Shown here: in pieces, positions 13,073 through 62,942 of the stretch
Layout of the letters: each line of letters begins with the position of its first letter
Position numbering within the stretch: the first letter of the stretch is position 1
Source: Hemibagrus wyckioides
Lineage: Eukaryota > Chordata > Actinopteri > Siluriformes > Bagridae
Reading direction: 5' to 3'
Assembly (NCBI RefSeq): GCF_019097595.1
Contig: NC_080717.1
Location: 5,040,001 to 5,104,000, forward strand
Length of the DNA: 64,000 nt
Program-made: the position numbers and the translations under genes
Notes under the pieces: model-generated
Databases searched by the model: none
What the model was told of the DNA's origin: nothing
The model's input: only the letters and a program-made list of their open reading frames with translations

Positions 13073-13911
13073 CATCTATCTGTTTTTCTGTCACTCTGAT
13101 TGGCTGTCTATGTATATATAATGTTGGGAAATGTTAGTGTTTAAGTCACACCCATGCAGTGCCTGATGGTCCTTGTCATTGTCTGACAGGCTTCTCAAGT
13201 CACGCTGTTGAACCTGTTATGCATTAAACACCGACTTTCATGGCATATTAGCTGACAGACATTTGTGAATAATCGAATTGTAAAACTCTTGATCAGGATT
13301 CAGGTAGTGTCACCAGAACTTCACCTAAAAAGCCTTCAAAGGTTGAAGAGTGCTCTCATCACTGAAAACTCATTCTAGTTCTTCACACTTCTTGCTCCTG
13401 CTTTCTAATAACATCACTAGAGATTGATGAGTTAGGATTGGGAAGGCTGGATGTTTTGACAGATTTATTTGTTGTAGATGTCAGAAGTGCAAAGTCAGGG
13501 AAAAGTCGCTGCCACTGACGTCTCTCCTATTTGCATGCTGACTGGTTCATTTTCTTTTCAATTGAAGCTTTAGGCTGTAATGAAAATAACAATATTTTTT
13601 ATTGCGAGAAACTGCAGCGAATGTTGAGGAACATGTGCTATTCGGGTATAGCATGCTCCATTTATCACCCAGCAGACGGTGCAAAATGATTACCAGGACC
13701 CCACAAATTGGTTTTCAGCAGCGTATATTCCAAATCCAGCTTCTCCAACATGGAGGCGATGTGAAAAGTCATAGAGTTAAATGTGCATAGAGAGAATGTG
13801 TTGTTAGGGGAGGATGATACATCATATCTTTGGGGCCTAAAAATCTATAGGCTATTTTTCAGTGAGCAAATTCGAACATCGTCGTTGACTTATCATTGCA
13901 TCATTTTTCAG
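13073..13911. other. sequence upstream of the first visible rxfp1 exon
   Basis: Ends in the acceptor TCATTTTTCAG. I searched for an LDLa exon with its cysteine spacing here and did not find one. Confidence 0.45.
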
Positions 13912-38940
<25,029 letters not shown>

Positions 38941-40440
38941 CTGCTAAACATGGACAAGTGAAACAGGACAGGAAACGATAGATAGGGTGATACTCTTGCT
39001 CAGTCTTGGAACCACGTACATTCATACTACTGAGTGACAAAGCAGCAAGAGTTTCGTTCATTCGTTTCCAATGGAAGTGTTTGACTCGGAGCCGTGGTTG
39101 GGTGGAGTGTGAAATGAAACGGAGCCTTACTCATATTTATGCAGCGTCATGTACAATGTGACAAAAATACCGGATCAACGGACTCCCAGGTTCTACTTTT
39201 CCGAAATAATACCGTGACCTTCGAAGTCAAGCAAGCTTGGCAGAAAGAAAAAAATTCAAAGAAAGAACATTTTCTGTTCCTGTGAAATTTTATTGCTTTG
39301 TCATTGTGTTCAAAATACACCTTGTGTCCTGAATATTGCTAATATTGTGCTAACTCTGTGATGAATATAGTCAATTAGCCCATTAGTGAGAATTCACATG
39401 ATTGTCGAGTGGGGTTTGTGTCCTTCATTTTTCTTATAAATAACAATAAGGCTCAGAATAAGTTTTTTTTTTTTTTTTCCTCCATTGAAATCGTCAACAA
39501 ACAGCTTGAAGTGGATTTTAGTTTGTTTTTGTGCAACCAAGAAAAACAGCACCACCAATGGCTGGAAGAAAAATTACACATATGAAATAGAGGCTGGGGC
39601 TGATTTCATTCTAGCCCAGACTGTAGATTCATGTCATCTGATTACACATCTTACATTTGTTGTCCATTGGGACTAATTTATTTAACATCGCTGTCATATC
39701 CATAAAACATCATCAACAGCGATGGAGAAGCCGAGAATCGAAAATACGCAAGCAAGAGGTGAATCAATAACTCGTTTTTTTTTTCTTTTGTGGTTTCGTT
39801 GTTTGTTTTCTTTCAAGTGCAAATGAATTCACAAAGTCTGCTTTGTCCAATTAAAGTCAAGCAACAGAATGTTTTGTGTACTTTGATTTGAACAAACAGA
39901 TCTGTCTGATTGCTATTCAGAAGAGATACCACGTAATTACGTTCCGAAAACAATTAAGGAATATAAACAATGCTGTCTAACTGTCTTAGCAAAATTGGGT
40001 TATTGTGTGTATGTGTAAATTTGCTCACACCAACAATGAGACCACATTCTAAGAGGCTTAAACAAATCGTAGGGTATTTTGTTTCGCCGTCACTTTTAAT
40101 TTTAAATAGAACTGAGAATAGAAAGTTTAGAAGGTTTAATAAATCAGTTTAGAACAATGTCTTTATTTTTGCAAGTACAATGTCTTTATTTTTCATAAGG
40201 GAAGTTTAAGAAGCCTCTAGTGCTATTAAGTGTTTAATAGGAAATATTTTTTTAAATAAGAGTTGATTCAAAGGAACATGAAATAAGCAAGCAAAAGAAT
40301 GTAACATAAACGTAAAGCAGATATATATATATGTAAATTTTTCCCCTTCTCAGTTTTTTCAGATCTTATACTTCTCATGAGCACTTTACTACAAAGTCCA
40401 CAAATAAGCATCTGTTAATACTGACTATTGTTGATGCTTT
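38941..40440. other. rxfp1 3' UTR and intergenic sequence
   Basis: No ORF with homology. The rxfp1 poly(A) site could not be placed with confidence; an AATAAA lies at 40138-40143, but it is far from the stop codon. Confidence 0.4.
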
Positions 40441-40445
40441 CGGCA

Positions 40446-40905
<460 letters not shown>

Positions 40906-40909
40906 AGTG

Positions 40910-41992
40910 TTTCTTTGTCATTCTTTGTAATAAAACAAGATCTTGTAGGCCATGGAGGATTTTTAAGCTAGCCCAATTTGGCTTAAAAATTCAGGACCAT
41001 ATCAACCCTGTTATTATCTGTCCTGTCTGCTGCTCTTCCTGTGTAAAGAGTGAACCTAGGGCAGTGTGATGCCGGTCCCAATGGGCCTCTATTAAATCTG
41101 ATTGCAGTCTTGACCACTAGGGGCAACATCTTCTCACCTCAAAAGACGTCACAAGTATTTCAACAGAATTTAAAATGTATGGAGTTACCAATGAGGATTT
41201 TAATCTAAAATATTTATAAACGTTTATAAAAGATAAAAGTTCTGTCTCATCATTTCATCATAAGTTCTACATTTCTCCCTGTTTAGTAGCTGGCTCATTG
41301 TACGTTGTGTGTTTATCCGTATTTGCGATGACTGCTTGTTCTGTGTGTAGCTTTTGTTTACATGTTCATGTTTTCCTAGCCTAGCTTAGCCCACGTCTTC
41401 TAGCTGTGCATCCTTTCTAAGACTTTGTTAGTTCTTTAATTGACTTACCCCACATTAAAAATGTTTCCTATTTCATGGACAGTGTCAGTGATATATCTAG
41501 GAAGGGGCTCTGCACCACCTGTACACATATAATAACTCTTCCTGAGTCATACAGCTGACCGAATAACCATTAATAAAAGTAATAATTATATTTAATGCAT
41601 TCTGCTAATTAATATCCTTACACCAGGGTGGAAAGGTATCCTTAAAGACCTAGATTACATAATTATTCATCTTTAAGCATATAATGAATTAACTACTAGG
41701 AATAAATGGTTTGAATTATAACAACACTATTCATGTTCATGTTGTCCAATCAAAACGGGTTTGGTTCTCTTTCATACTGTGACACTGTACTGTACAACTG
41801 ATGTTTATTTAAGGTTACGTTGTTTGATATCTGAGATATTTGAGCCAAATATTACTGTAATGATCGATGAGCTCTGTTCAATATTGAAGTATTTCATGCT
41901 CATGTTCGGTGATGTTGGATTTTCTCTTATGATCGTGTTTAGCAAAGGATCACTGTGATTAGAACCCGGATACTGGATTTATTTCCATTATG
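40910..41992. other. intergenic sequence
   Basis: Nothing recognised. Confidence 0.4.
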
Positions 41993-42568
41993 CAGTGGAA
42001 CCTTTGCACTTTAATTCGCTCTGGAGGCGAGTTCTTAAGGTGAAAATTTGTATTGTGAAACGAATTTTCCTATAAGAAATAATGTAAATGCAGATAATCC
42101 GTTCCAGTCACTCAAAAAATATGACCGATATTCCCAATACGAAGCGTATGTAAACTGTATGGCTGCTTACAGAGAACTGACCCAAGCCAAGCATTCCATG
42201 TCAAGGCTCCTCACAGGAAGTCGTGCCACCAGGCTTGGGCTAAAAATAGATCAGACCACCCACACCACCAATCTGTCAACAAAAAAACATCATGTAGCTT
42301 AAGGCAACGTTGGTATCGTGGGTGGACTCTTTCAAAACAGCTTTCACTGACTGAAACATCATAAAATTCGTAAACTCGCTTCAGTTAGCTTCTCTTGGCT
42401 TTTCACTGAAGCAAACAAGTTTTGACGTACATTCGGACGTATGCGCAACTTAGCCAACGTTCAGTTCGGTTTGTTAGTTTGCTGAAAATGCATAGTATGC
42501 CGATGCAAATTTCTTGCCAAATGGCGAAAATTCATAATGGAAGGCGTTCATATGCTGAGGTTCCACTT
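41993..42568. mobile_element. pogo/Tigger-like MITE, copy 2 (about 576 bp)
   Basis: Starts CAGTGGAACCTTTGCAC and ends GCTGAGGTTCCACTTG, and aligns along its length with the copy at 31019-31600. It is more decayed at the right terminus and TA is visible only on that side. Confidence 0.8.
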
Positions 42569-43585
42569 GTAATATGAAATGAGTAAGTTATTAGATATCT
42601 AGGTTTGCTAAAAGGATGCTAATATACATTTGAATCAAATGGTTTAATTTTGCGCCGCTCAGTCATCCAAAAGCTTTTAACGTTTAATAATTACAGTATA
42701 CTTTAATTATCGCAAGGCTTTTTCCCCCCTTCTGTTATCGTGTCTCTTGTATAAATGTCATGGGATAATTAGGGATAAAAACCATTAGTGCCATTCTATG
42801 TGATCTTTTCATCGTTATTTTATAATAGAGTGCATAATTGATCAAACATAATACTGTATATTTCTGTTTAACATGTTCAAGGAGTAGACAGCGAGACTGT
42901 TTTTCTCTGTGTGTCTTTAGAAAACCTGGTGTACAAACGTTCATTCAAGTGACCTCAGAATTTCTGGATGCAAAAATAAATGTATAATGTGAAAAGGATC
43001 GATCTCATTTTGACGTGTCGTGATATTTTCTGCCCGTCCAGGTTTCAGTTCGGCGCTGAAGCGGCTCTGACGTGGAAATCTCTTTGCTATATGAGAGAGG
43101 ATTATAGAGATGACTGAAAAGCTTTAATGCATGTCACACTACGTCTAAGGGGATTATACAGCCGGCGTATACAGACCTGATTACTGTCTATTAAAGAAAA
43201 TATTTACATGAAGTCACACGGAGGACTGGGGAGCACTTTAGCTGTGAGGATAAAGTGAGGGGGAAAAAAGTAGAGAAATATATGTCAAATAATATGTTTG
43301 TGAATATTTTAGAAATTGTGGCAAATATTTAATAATAATTTATTTATTAAATTAATTTATGTTTATTGGAAATAGAACAAACCAGATCTAATAAAGTTCC
43401 CCTCACACCATCCTCATGATTTTTTTTTTTTTACATTAAATCAGTTTTTTTCTCAGAACTTTAATATATGATGATCAACTCAGCCTAATAGTTGCTTTGT
43501 ATGCACACACATTAGTGTTATTATTATTAATAAAAAATAATAATAAATAACACTTGGACACATGCTGTAACAAGAAAGTAATCAG
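42569..43585. other. intergenic sequence
   Basis: Nothing recognised apart from AT-richness rising toward the minisatellite. Confidence 0.4.
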
Positions 43586-43596
43586 TAAACAGGTTT

Positions 43597-43640
<44 letters not shown>

Positions 43641-43703
43641 TTAAATAAGGAATAAAACACTTGGACACATGCTGTAACAAGAAAATAATCAGTACTCAGT
43701 TTC

Positions 43704-43745
<42 letters not shown>

Positions 43746-43800
43746 TTAAGGAATAAAACACTAATGTGTTGTTACAGGAAAATAATCAGTACTCAGTTTC

Positions 43801-43851
<51 letters not shown>

Positions 43852-44420
43852 TTTTTTTTATTAAGGAATAAAACACTAATGTGTTGTTACAGGAAAATAA
43901 TCAGTACTCAGTTTTATTATTTATTTATTTATTTATTAAATATGTAATATAAGCACTTGGGCACATGCTGTTACAGGAAAATAATCAATAGTCGTTGTTT
44001 TTATTTTATATTATTTTATTTTTTAAGTAAGAAATATGCTGTAACCAGAAAATAATCAGCACTCAGTTGTTTTAATTTAATTTAATTTAATTTAATTTAA
44101 TTTAATTTAATTTAATTTAATTTAATTTAATTTAATTTAATTTAATTTAATTTAAATTTAATTTAACACTTGGGCACATGCTGTAACCAGTATAATAATC
44201 AGTACTCAGTTGATTTAATTAATTAATTAATTATTTAAGTAAGGAATTAAGAAAACACTTGAGCACACTTTGGCTGTTTTTTTCTTTGTTTGCTTTTGAA
44301 TAATAAATGAAACACATGCTCTTACAGGAAAATAGTCAATACTCATTTGGTTTTATTTATTTTTTAAGTAAGGAATAAAACACCTGGATAAATGCTGTTA
44401 TAGAAAATTAATCAATACTC
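43540..44420. repeat. AT-rich minisatellite, units of about 100-130 bp
   Basis: At least seven units contain variants of 'aataaaacacttggacacatgctgtaacaagaaaataatcagtactcagtt', separated by expanded (ATTT)n tracts. In one spacer (about 44074-44165) the filler is a TTTAA pentamer array of about 17 copies. Confidence 0.88.
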
Positions 44421-45300
44421 ATTTTATTCCTCTGATATCAAATGATTTGTCAACTTTAATCACAATTATTACTTTTTTTTTCATTAATATTAGTTCATAT
44501 AAAGTAAGTTCTCATCACTTCCCTTACAGCAGCTATGAACAGCTCGCTTTTTCTTTCCAATAAAGGTTTACTTCTGATTGATAAAAAAAACGGTGATACT
44601 TCCAAAAATCTCCTGTGATACGTCTGTGAGCTGCTGCACTACTGTCGGAGCTGCTGCTATAGAAAATTAATCAACTCCTCCTGACCGATCAGATTAAAAA
44701 ATTCACCAGTGGTGTGGTGTAATAAAAAATGAATACAGAGGAAAAAGTGCGGTATTTTTTCATGTACATGTAGCTGAGTAACAAAAATGTATCATTTATT
44801 TATATTTAAATGCATTATAAATACGCTTAACTAGTTATTTATGTGAATACCATTTCCTCATTGGAAATTAATACATTTCCTATTAATTCTTATATATAAT
44901 TGATAATATTAACTGAATTATATACGTAGGAATAAGTCGTGATTTATTTTAAAAAGGAGTATAGGCTTCATTCCAACTCTGAATAAAGAGACTTTGGTCC
45001 CAAAGCACCTGCCATGAATTTCTGCAAGAAAATACTTCCTTCCATTTTATTCGGTTTAAAATCCCACAAGTGCTTCTTTCTCATAAATACGAGCTTTTAG
45101 GGACTCTCTTTCCCTGAATACATTATAAGTGGTATTATTATAGATATGAATAGCATTTGAGAGGTTAGATTAGATTTTTATCATTCTGCTCTGTCCTCTT
45201 TTGATTTGATTGAAATTCAGTAGATGTGCATGTTGATGTTTATGGGACCTTTTATGAACTTTTCAGTCAAAGAACTGTGATCCACAAGTGACCCTGACCA
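44421..45300. other. intergenic sequence
   Basis: Nothing recognised. One phrase of the minisatellite unit ('gctgctatagaaaattaatcaac') recurs near 44651. Confidence 0.4.
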
Positions 45301-45309
45301 GAATAATGT

Positions 45310-45510
45310 GGTTAAAACCCAAGTGGTTAAGGCTCTGTTTTGTTGATCATAAATAAGATAAGGGATCAAATCCCAGCACCACCAAGCTCCTGGGTCACTG
45401 CATCATGGCTGACCCTGCACTCTGACTCCAGTCCTCCAAGGATGGGATATGCGAAGAAAGAATTTCACTGTGCAGTAATGTATATGTGGCAAATAAAGGC
45501 TGCTTGAAAT
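45310..45510 (+). mobile_element. tRNA-derived SINE (family B)
   Basis: Head 'caagtggttaaggctctg' with the B-box-like GGGATCAAATCCC, middle 'ccaccaagctcctgggtcactgcatcatggctgaccctgc', and tail 'ttcactgtgcagtaatgtatatgtggcaaataaaggc'. It ends 28 bp before a Tc1 deletion derivative. Confidence 0.8.
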
Positions 45511-45537
45511 GAATGTATGAAAAAATACACTATATTG

Positions 45538-46015
45538 CCAAAGGTTTTGGGACGTCTGCCTTCACATGCACATGAATGTAATACGGAGTTGTCCCTTCCT
45601 TTGCAGCTATAACAGCTTCAACTTCTCTGGGAAGGCTTTCCACAAGGTATATGGGAATTTTTGATCATTCCTCTAGAAGTGCATGAGGTCAGGCACTGAT
45701 GTTGGACGAGAAGGCCTGGCTCACAGTCTCCCAAAGGTGTTCTATCTTGTTGAGGTCTGCAGGCCAGTCAAGTTCCTCCACACCAAACTCACTCATCCAT
45801 GACTTTATGGACCTTGCTTTGTGCCCTGGTGTGCGGTCATGTTGGAACAGGAAGCGTTCATCCCCAAACTGTTCCCACAAAGTTGGGAGCATGAAAGTGT
45901 CCAAAATGTCTTGGTATGAAGCTGAAGCATTAAGAGTTCCTGTCACTGGAACTAAGGGGCCACTCCTGAATTGAATGATTTGGAGAGGTGTCCCAAAACT
46001 TTTGGCAATTTAGTG
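45538..46015 (-). mobile_element. Tc1 deletion derivative (478 bp)
   Basis: Termini CACTATATTGCCAAAGGT and CTTTTGGCAATTTAGTG are flanked by TA. The minus strand keeps part of the catalytic region (KARSIKSWMSEFGVEELDWP and IEHLWE) without the N-terminal half. The ends resemble family 1 only over the outer bases ('ttttgggac' follows instead of 'attcgctcac'), so it belongs to a sister family. Confidence 0.88.
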
Positions 46016-46196
46016 TATGTAAAAACCACAGTTACTTCAAAACCATGACCTTGCATTATTTTATCTGCATTTAAAGAAAATGTATGCATAAGAAGTACCA
46101 CTTTTGTCCCCTGTCTCATTCTAAGCTCTTTAACATCGGACTGTTATTGTGTTAAAGATTTATTAATAAAAAATCACAGATCGCGTTTAGAACTGA

Positions 46197-46437
46197 TTGA
46201 GGTTATTATTTCCTCTCCGACAGGTGGCAGCAGAGAGCATCTTCTCCCTTCAACCCGCCATGACGTTTTTTACAGAAGGAAGAAGACGAAGAAGAAGAAC
46301 CTATTTTGGTTCCAGGGCTGAAATAACTGTTCAAACTGTCCGGCTGAACCTCAGTGCATATTTATTTCACACTACAGGAGGCGTTTTTATATCCAAAAGG
46401 AGGATTTACAGCAGGTACTAAACCGTCAGATTTCTCC
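46197..46437 (+). promoter_or_regulatory. etfdh: probable etfdh 5' UTR / promoter-proximal region
   Basis: The stretch before the proposed start codon is less AT-rich than its surroundings, with 'ccgacaggtggcagcagagagcatc' and a purine run (GAAGGAAGAAGACGAAGAAG). No TATA box is evident. Extent and start site are inferred from the position of exon 1 only. Confidence 0.4.
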
Positions 46438-59037
<12,600 letters not shown>

Positions 59038-59259
59038 TCCTGTGTGTGTGGTATTAAATTTCTTGCGGGTTTTATTGAGGCATGTCTCTCTGAAACACAC
59101 AATCTAAAAACAATAATTTTTTAGTGTGCCTACGGATCAGAATAGTCCCATGTTCATCGTGATGGGGACTTTTGTGTGTAATTGTCATGATTGATGTGGC
59201 ATTAATTACGTTGAATGTGATCGACTTGTACGGTTTGAAAGCCTACTGTAAGACTTTTC

Positions 59260-59430
59260 ATTAAAAAAAAAAGGTCCAAGTGAGGTGAAATGGAGCGTTT
59301 GTCCGTAAACGCACATGTGCAGATAAGGGCCAAACGCGTGTATGTGAGGTATGAACTTATAAACTAACAGCAGCTTACCTCTATGGCCTTGAGGTCTGCA
59401 CTGTATATAAAGTCAAACTGGTAGAATAAA
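59260..59430 (+). terminator. etfdh: etfdh poly(A) signals
   Basis: ATTAAA at 59260-59265 and a canonical AATAAA at 59425-59430, 223 and 388 bp after the stop codon. The second is the more likely major signal. Confidence 0.5.
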
Positions 59431-59485
59431 TGAATTTTACCAAACCTCAAGCATCTGTTTTCTTCTCCCTTCTTAAAACACCACG

Positions 59486-59491
59486 TTTATT
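59486..59491 (-). terminator. ppid: ppid poly(A) signal
   Basis: TTTATT on the plus strand reads AATAAA on the minus strand, about 400 bp after the ppid stop. It is the nearest good candidate. Confidence 0.45.
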
Positions 59492-59887
59492 GTCAATGTT
59501 TACATTACCACAGTGAACTAATTAAGATCATTTAGACTTTGAGTTTAGTCAAATAAATATAATAAAGGCAAAAAGACAACAGAGTCAGTTTTAAAGGTCA
59601 GGCCTGCTTTCTGATTAAATAAACATTTTTAACAGTAGTCTATGCAACTGAAAGTCTGACCTACACGTTCACACAGATTCAAGTATTGTATTCTAACTAT
59701 AATGGATCCTATTCCCATGACACTTCCTTCTGTAAACTGCATATCTTTATCAGGCTGGAGATCTTCGGCTCCGACTGGTTCCCCCCCCTCTGTATTTCCT
59801 CGTATAACTACGTTACTGATGGTTGAGCAAAGAGACGTGAGCCGATGTAGATCTGCACGTAGTCGTGGCACGTCGCTGCTGCATCCT

Positions 59888-59976
59888 TTACGCAAACATT
59901 TTGGAGTAGATCTTCTTTTCTCTCTCGTTCTCTTCCTTCACTTTTTGCTTGACCTTCAGCATCTCGTTCGCAATCG
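59888..59976 (-). CDS. ppid: ppid last exon
   Basis: Encodes AIANEMLKVKQKVKEENERE and KKIYSKMFA, TAA. The acceptor (minus strand) is CTTACAG. Confidence 0.95.
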
Positions 59977-62942
59977 CTGTAAGGAATATTAAGTGAATAT
60001 TGTAAAGAGAGTGGTCATGTTATCATTTAACATACAATATGTGTTGGTTGGCCAATCAGATCACATGTCCAGCACATTCTCTTGATACTCTATATTGCCA
60101 AAAAGTTTTGGGACACCACTCCAAATCATTGCATTTAGGGGTTGGGCTCGGCCCCTTAGTTCCAGTGAAAGGAACTCCTAATGCTTCAGGATACCAAGAC
60201 AATTTGGACAATTTCATGCTCCCAACTTTGTGGGAACAGTTTGGGGATGACCCCTTCCTGTTCCAACATGACCGCACACCAGTGCACAAAGCAAGGTCCA
60301 TAAAGACATGGATGAGTGAGTTTGGTGTGGAGGAACTTCACAGAGTCCTTACCTCAACCTGATAGAACACCTTGATGGGATGAATTAGAGCAGAGACTGA
60401 GAGCCAGACCTTCTTATCCAACATTAGTGCCTGACCTCACAAATGTGCTTCTAAACACACTCCTAAACCTTGTGGAAAGCCTTCAAAGAAGAGTTGAAGC
60501 TGTTATAGCTGCAAAGGGCGGGACAACTCCATATTACATTCATGTGCATGTACAGGCAGACGTCACAGTTATGGCCTGCCGCTCAGTTTCCGCTCTATCT
60601 TATTCCAAAGGTGTTCTATCGGGTTGAGGTGCAGGCCGGTCAAGTTCCTCCACATCAAACTCACTCATCCATGTCTTTAGTCATGTTGGAACAGGAAGGG
60701 GTCATCCCCAAACCGTTCCCACAAAGTTGGGAGCATGAAATTGTCCAAAATGTTTTGGTGTATGAAGCTGAAGCATTAAGAGTTCCTTTCACTGGAACTA
60801 AGGGGCCGAGCCCAAGCCCTGAAAAACAACACCTGAATCCAATGATTTGGAGTGTGGGGTGTCCCAAAACTTTTGTCAATATAGCACAAATTGGGACCTC
60901 TGGTGTTCAAAGAGTGGCATTACAACACATGCATGCTTAACAGAATGCTGATCCTGCACATTGTCACATTTTTATATATTGAGTGTATAAAAGATGCAGA
61001 TTTTGAATATGAATATATTAATTTAAATATCTATATCTATAATAAAATATCTACTAAACCTTTAATGCAAAACGCATATAAATGACGATAAAATGTTTTG
61101 AACATGGAAAAGGAACAAAACGAGCAACAGAAATGAAGCTGTATAGCAAATGATCGATTTATGATTCATGAGCAAGCTGAATCGAAATCAATCTCTGACT
61201 CCCTCGGAGACTCCCAGCTTCATAAATTCCTAACACGTAGCTATAAATAATGAAAGACAGTTGAGGAGTATAATGGGGGATGATGATGAAAGATTAAAAT
61301 GAGCCACATTGCTGAACCCCATATGAGCTGAATGCTAAAGAAAACACACGGGATGACACGGAGCTGGAATTGTTCTTTGACTGACGTCGAGTATGACATG
61401 TTTGTGCTGCATCTTACCTTTGTCGTCTGGTGCAATCTCCTGCGCTTTCTTCAGATCGATCTGTAATTTGATAAGAAGGAAAGATCAACACTCCAGCAAA
61501 TAGTACGGGTCAAGCGGAGGTACAGCTCTACAGAGATGTATTAAATTGGATGGAGTAAATTGCAGTGCCGTGACTGGGAGTCTGACGTCGCTTTAAAATC
61601 TTGACTGTGGATCGAGGATTAACTTCTGAAAAGTGAAACGATTGAGTGCACACATGCGTTCCTCTTGTATTATTTCAAGCCATGAGATAAAAGCACAGTG
61701 ATTTGATTAAACACACAGCTAAGAGTGCGTTCCCGTACACCGATCAGGCATAACATTATGACCACAAAGAGGTGAAGTGAATAATACTGATCATCTCCTC
61801 ATCATGGCACCTGTTAGTGGGTGGGATATATTAGAGCAAGTGAACATTTTGTCCTCAAAGTTGATGTTAGAAGCAGGAAAAATGGACAAGCGTAAGGATT
61901 TGAGCGAGTTTGATGAAGGGCCAAATTTTTGATGGCTAGACCACTGGATCAGAGCATCTCCAAAACTGTAGCTCTTGAGGTGTCTGCAGTGGTCAGTATC
62001 TATCAAAAGTGGTCCAAGGAAGGAACAGTAGTGAACTGGTGACAGGGTCACGGGCGGCCAAGGCTCACTGATGCACGTGGGGAGTGAAGGCTGGACCGTG
62101 TGATCCGATCCAACAGACCAGCTACTGTTGCTCAAATTGCTGAAGTTGTTAATGATGGTTCTGATAGAAAGGTGTCAGAATACACAGTGCAGGACGGGTC
62201 AGGGCTGTTTTGGCAACAAAAGGGGGACCAACACAATATTAGGCATGTGGTCATAATGTTATGCCTGATCGTTGTGTATGCCATGTTTATTCATTATGGA
62301 TCAAACCCAGGTGCGATTCTCAAGCCTTCTTAGATTGTAAGGAGATCATTTTCTTTTATTTTTGGTAAATATGAGCTGCTAAACTGAGCCAAATAACAGA
62401 GCTGTATCACTTGAGAAAAGCCTTGTGTTGAAATATTTGGACTCAAAACTGTTCAAATGAACCAATATGTTTTGCATCCTTCTCTGGCCAGGATCTTTAA
62501 GGTTGACCGGCTCTCACCACTTCTGTGAAATGTTCTCCAAGGAGTTTCATAAGATAGGCTTGTTTTCATCAAATGTCTAAAGAAAATATATTTGATTGTG
62601 TGCTATTCGGTCCAACGAAAGTAGACGGTTGGTGGTGGTGCGAGGGAAAAAAACAAAAAAACAAACATTTTACGCTGAAAATCCAATTTATCCCATTTAC
62701 AGTGAATCCCAGAAGGTGATGAGTGTGTGCATGAGAGTGGGTTTGTGTCACGCCGCAGTGATGTTTACTGAAAATGTTCATGAGCGGCACAGATCTGTTC
62801 ATTCAAACATCTGAGATATAAAGAGCTCACAGTGCGTGCAAATTATCTTTCGTACCATGGCCTTGCTGAACTCCTTGAGGCCTTGCCAGGCTTGCGCTCT
62901 CCTGAACAAAGCCTTAGCATGCGTCGGATTCAGCTCCAGAGC
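59888..62942 (-). CDS. ppid: peptidyl-prolyl isomerase D / cyclophilin 40 (ppid), last three exons
   Basis: Hsp90 co-chaperone with an N-terminal cyclophilin domain and a C-terminal TPR domain; only the TPR end is in the window. Exons on the minus strand are 62856-62942, 61418-61460 and 59888-59976. They join in frame to give the third TPR motif (ALELNPTHAKALFRRAQAWQ, GLKEFSKAM), the linker IDLKKAQEIAPDDK and the charged final helix ending KKIYSKMFA, stop. Human CYP40 ends AVYAKMFA and shares the preceding motifs. The cyclophilin domain and first TPRs must lie past 64000. Two transposon remnants occupy its introns. Confidence 0.95.
60087..60890. mobile_element. two Tc1 remnants joined in inverted orientation
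   Basis: Left part (about 60087-60567, plus orientation): terminus 'tctatattgccaaaaagttttggga', then transposase fragments [37 protein letters not shown] and [18 protein letters not shown]. Right part (about 60572-60890, minus orientation): the same catalytic region reversed, ending 'tcccaaaacttttgtcaatatag'. Each is truncated at the junction near 60570, where 'caggcagacgtcacag' meets 'gcctgccgctcag'. The family is the one at 45538-46015. Confidence 0.82.
60895..61417. other. ppid intron sequence
   Basis: Nothing recognised. Confidence 0.5.
61418..61460 (-). CDS. ppid: ppid penultimate exon (43 nt)
   Basis: Encodes IDLKKAQEIAPDDK plus one base; human has ADLKKAQ.IAPEDK. The acceptor (minus) is AATTACAG and the donor G|GTAAG. 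Confidence 0.93.
61738..62276 (+). mobile_element. non-autonomous Tc1-like element, family 2, copy 6
   Basis: Starts CACCGATCAGGCATAACATT after TA and ends 'cataatgttatgcctgatcgttgtg' before TA. Transposase N-terminal fragments are broken by small deletions (the 'ccggtc' segment after 'gctcttg' is lost). It lies in a ppid intron, antisense to the gene. Confidence 0.87.
62280..62855. other. ppid intron sequence
   Basis: Nothing recognised. Confidence 0.5.
62856..62942 (-). CDS. ppid: ppid TPR exon (87 nt)
   Basis: Encodes ALELNPTHAKALFRRAQAWQ and GLKEFSKAM, 29 codons in phase 0, matching human ALELDPSNTKALYRRAQGWQ. The acceptor (minus) is CCTCACAG and the donor ATG|GTACGA. Confidence 0.95.

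Larger units (their letters stand above)
59038..59887. other. shared 3' region of convergent etfdh and ppid
   Basis: etfdh 3' UTR on the plus strand and ppid 3' UTR on the minus strand. No ORF of interest. The 850 bp between the two stop codons holds poly(A) signals for both directions, so the two transcripts may end close together or overlap. Confidence 0.7.

Noticed and set aside
42048..42302. 84-aa ORF as a small gene
   Set aside because: It lies wholly inside the pogo/Tigger-like MITE, and the other copy does not preserve the frame over the same span.
46261..46437. Upstream ATG (46260) as the etfdh start
   Set aside because: Its frame does not reach the donor at 46469 in a way that continues into exon 2, while the ATG at 46438 does and gives a start like that of the human protein.
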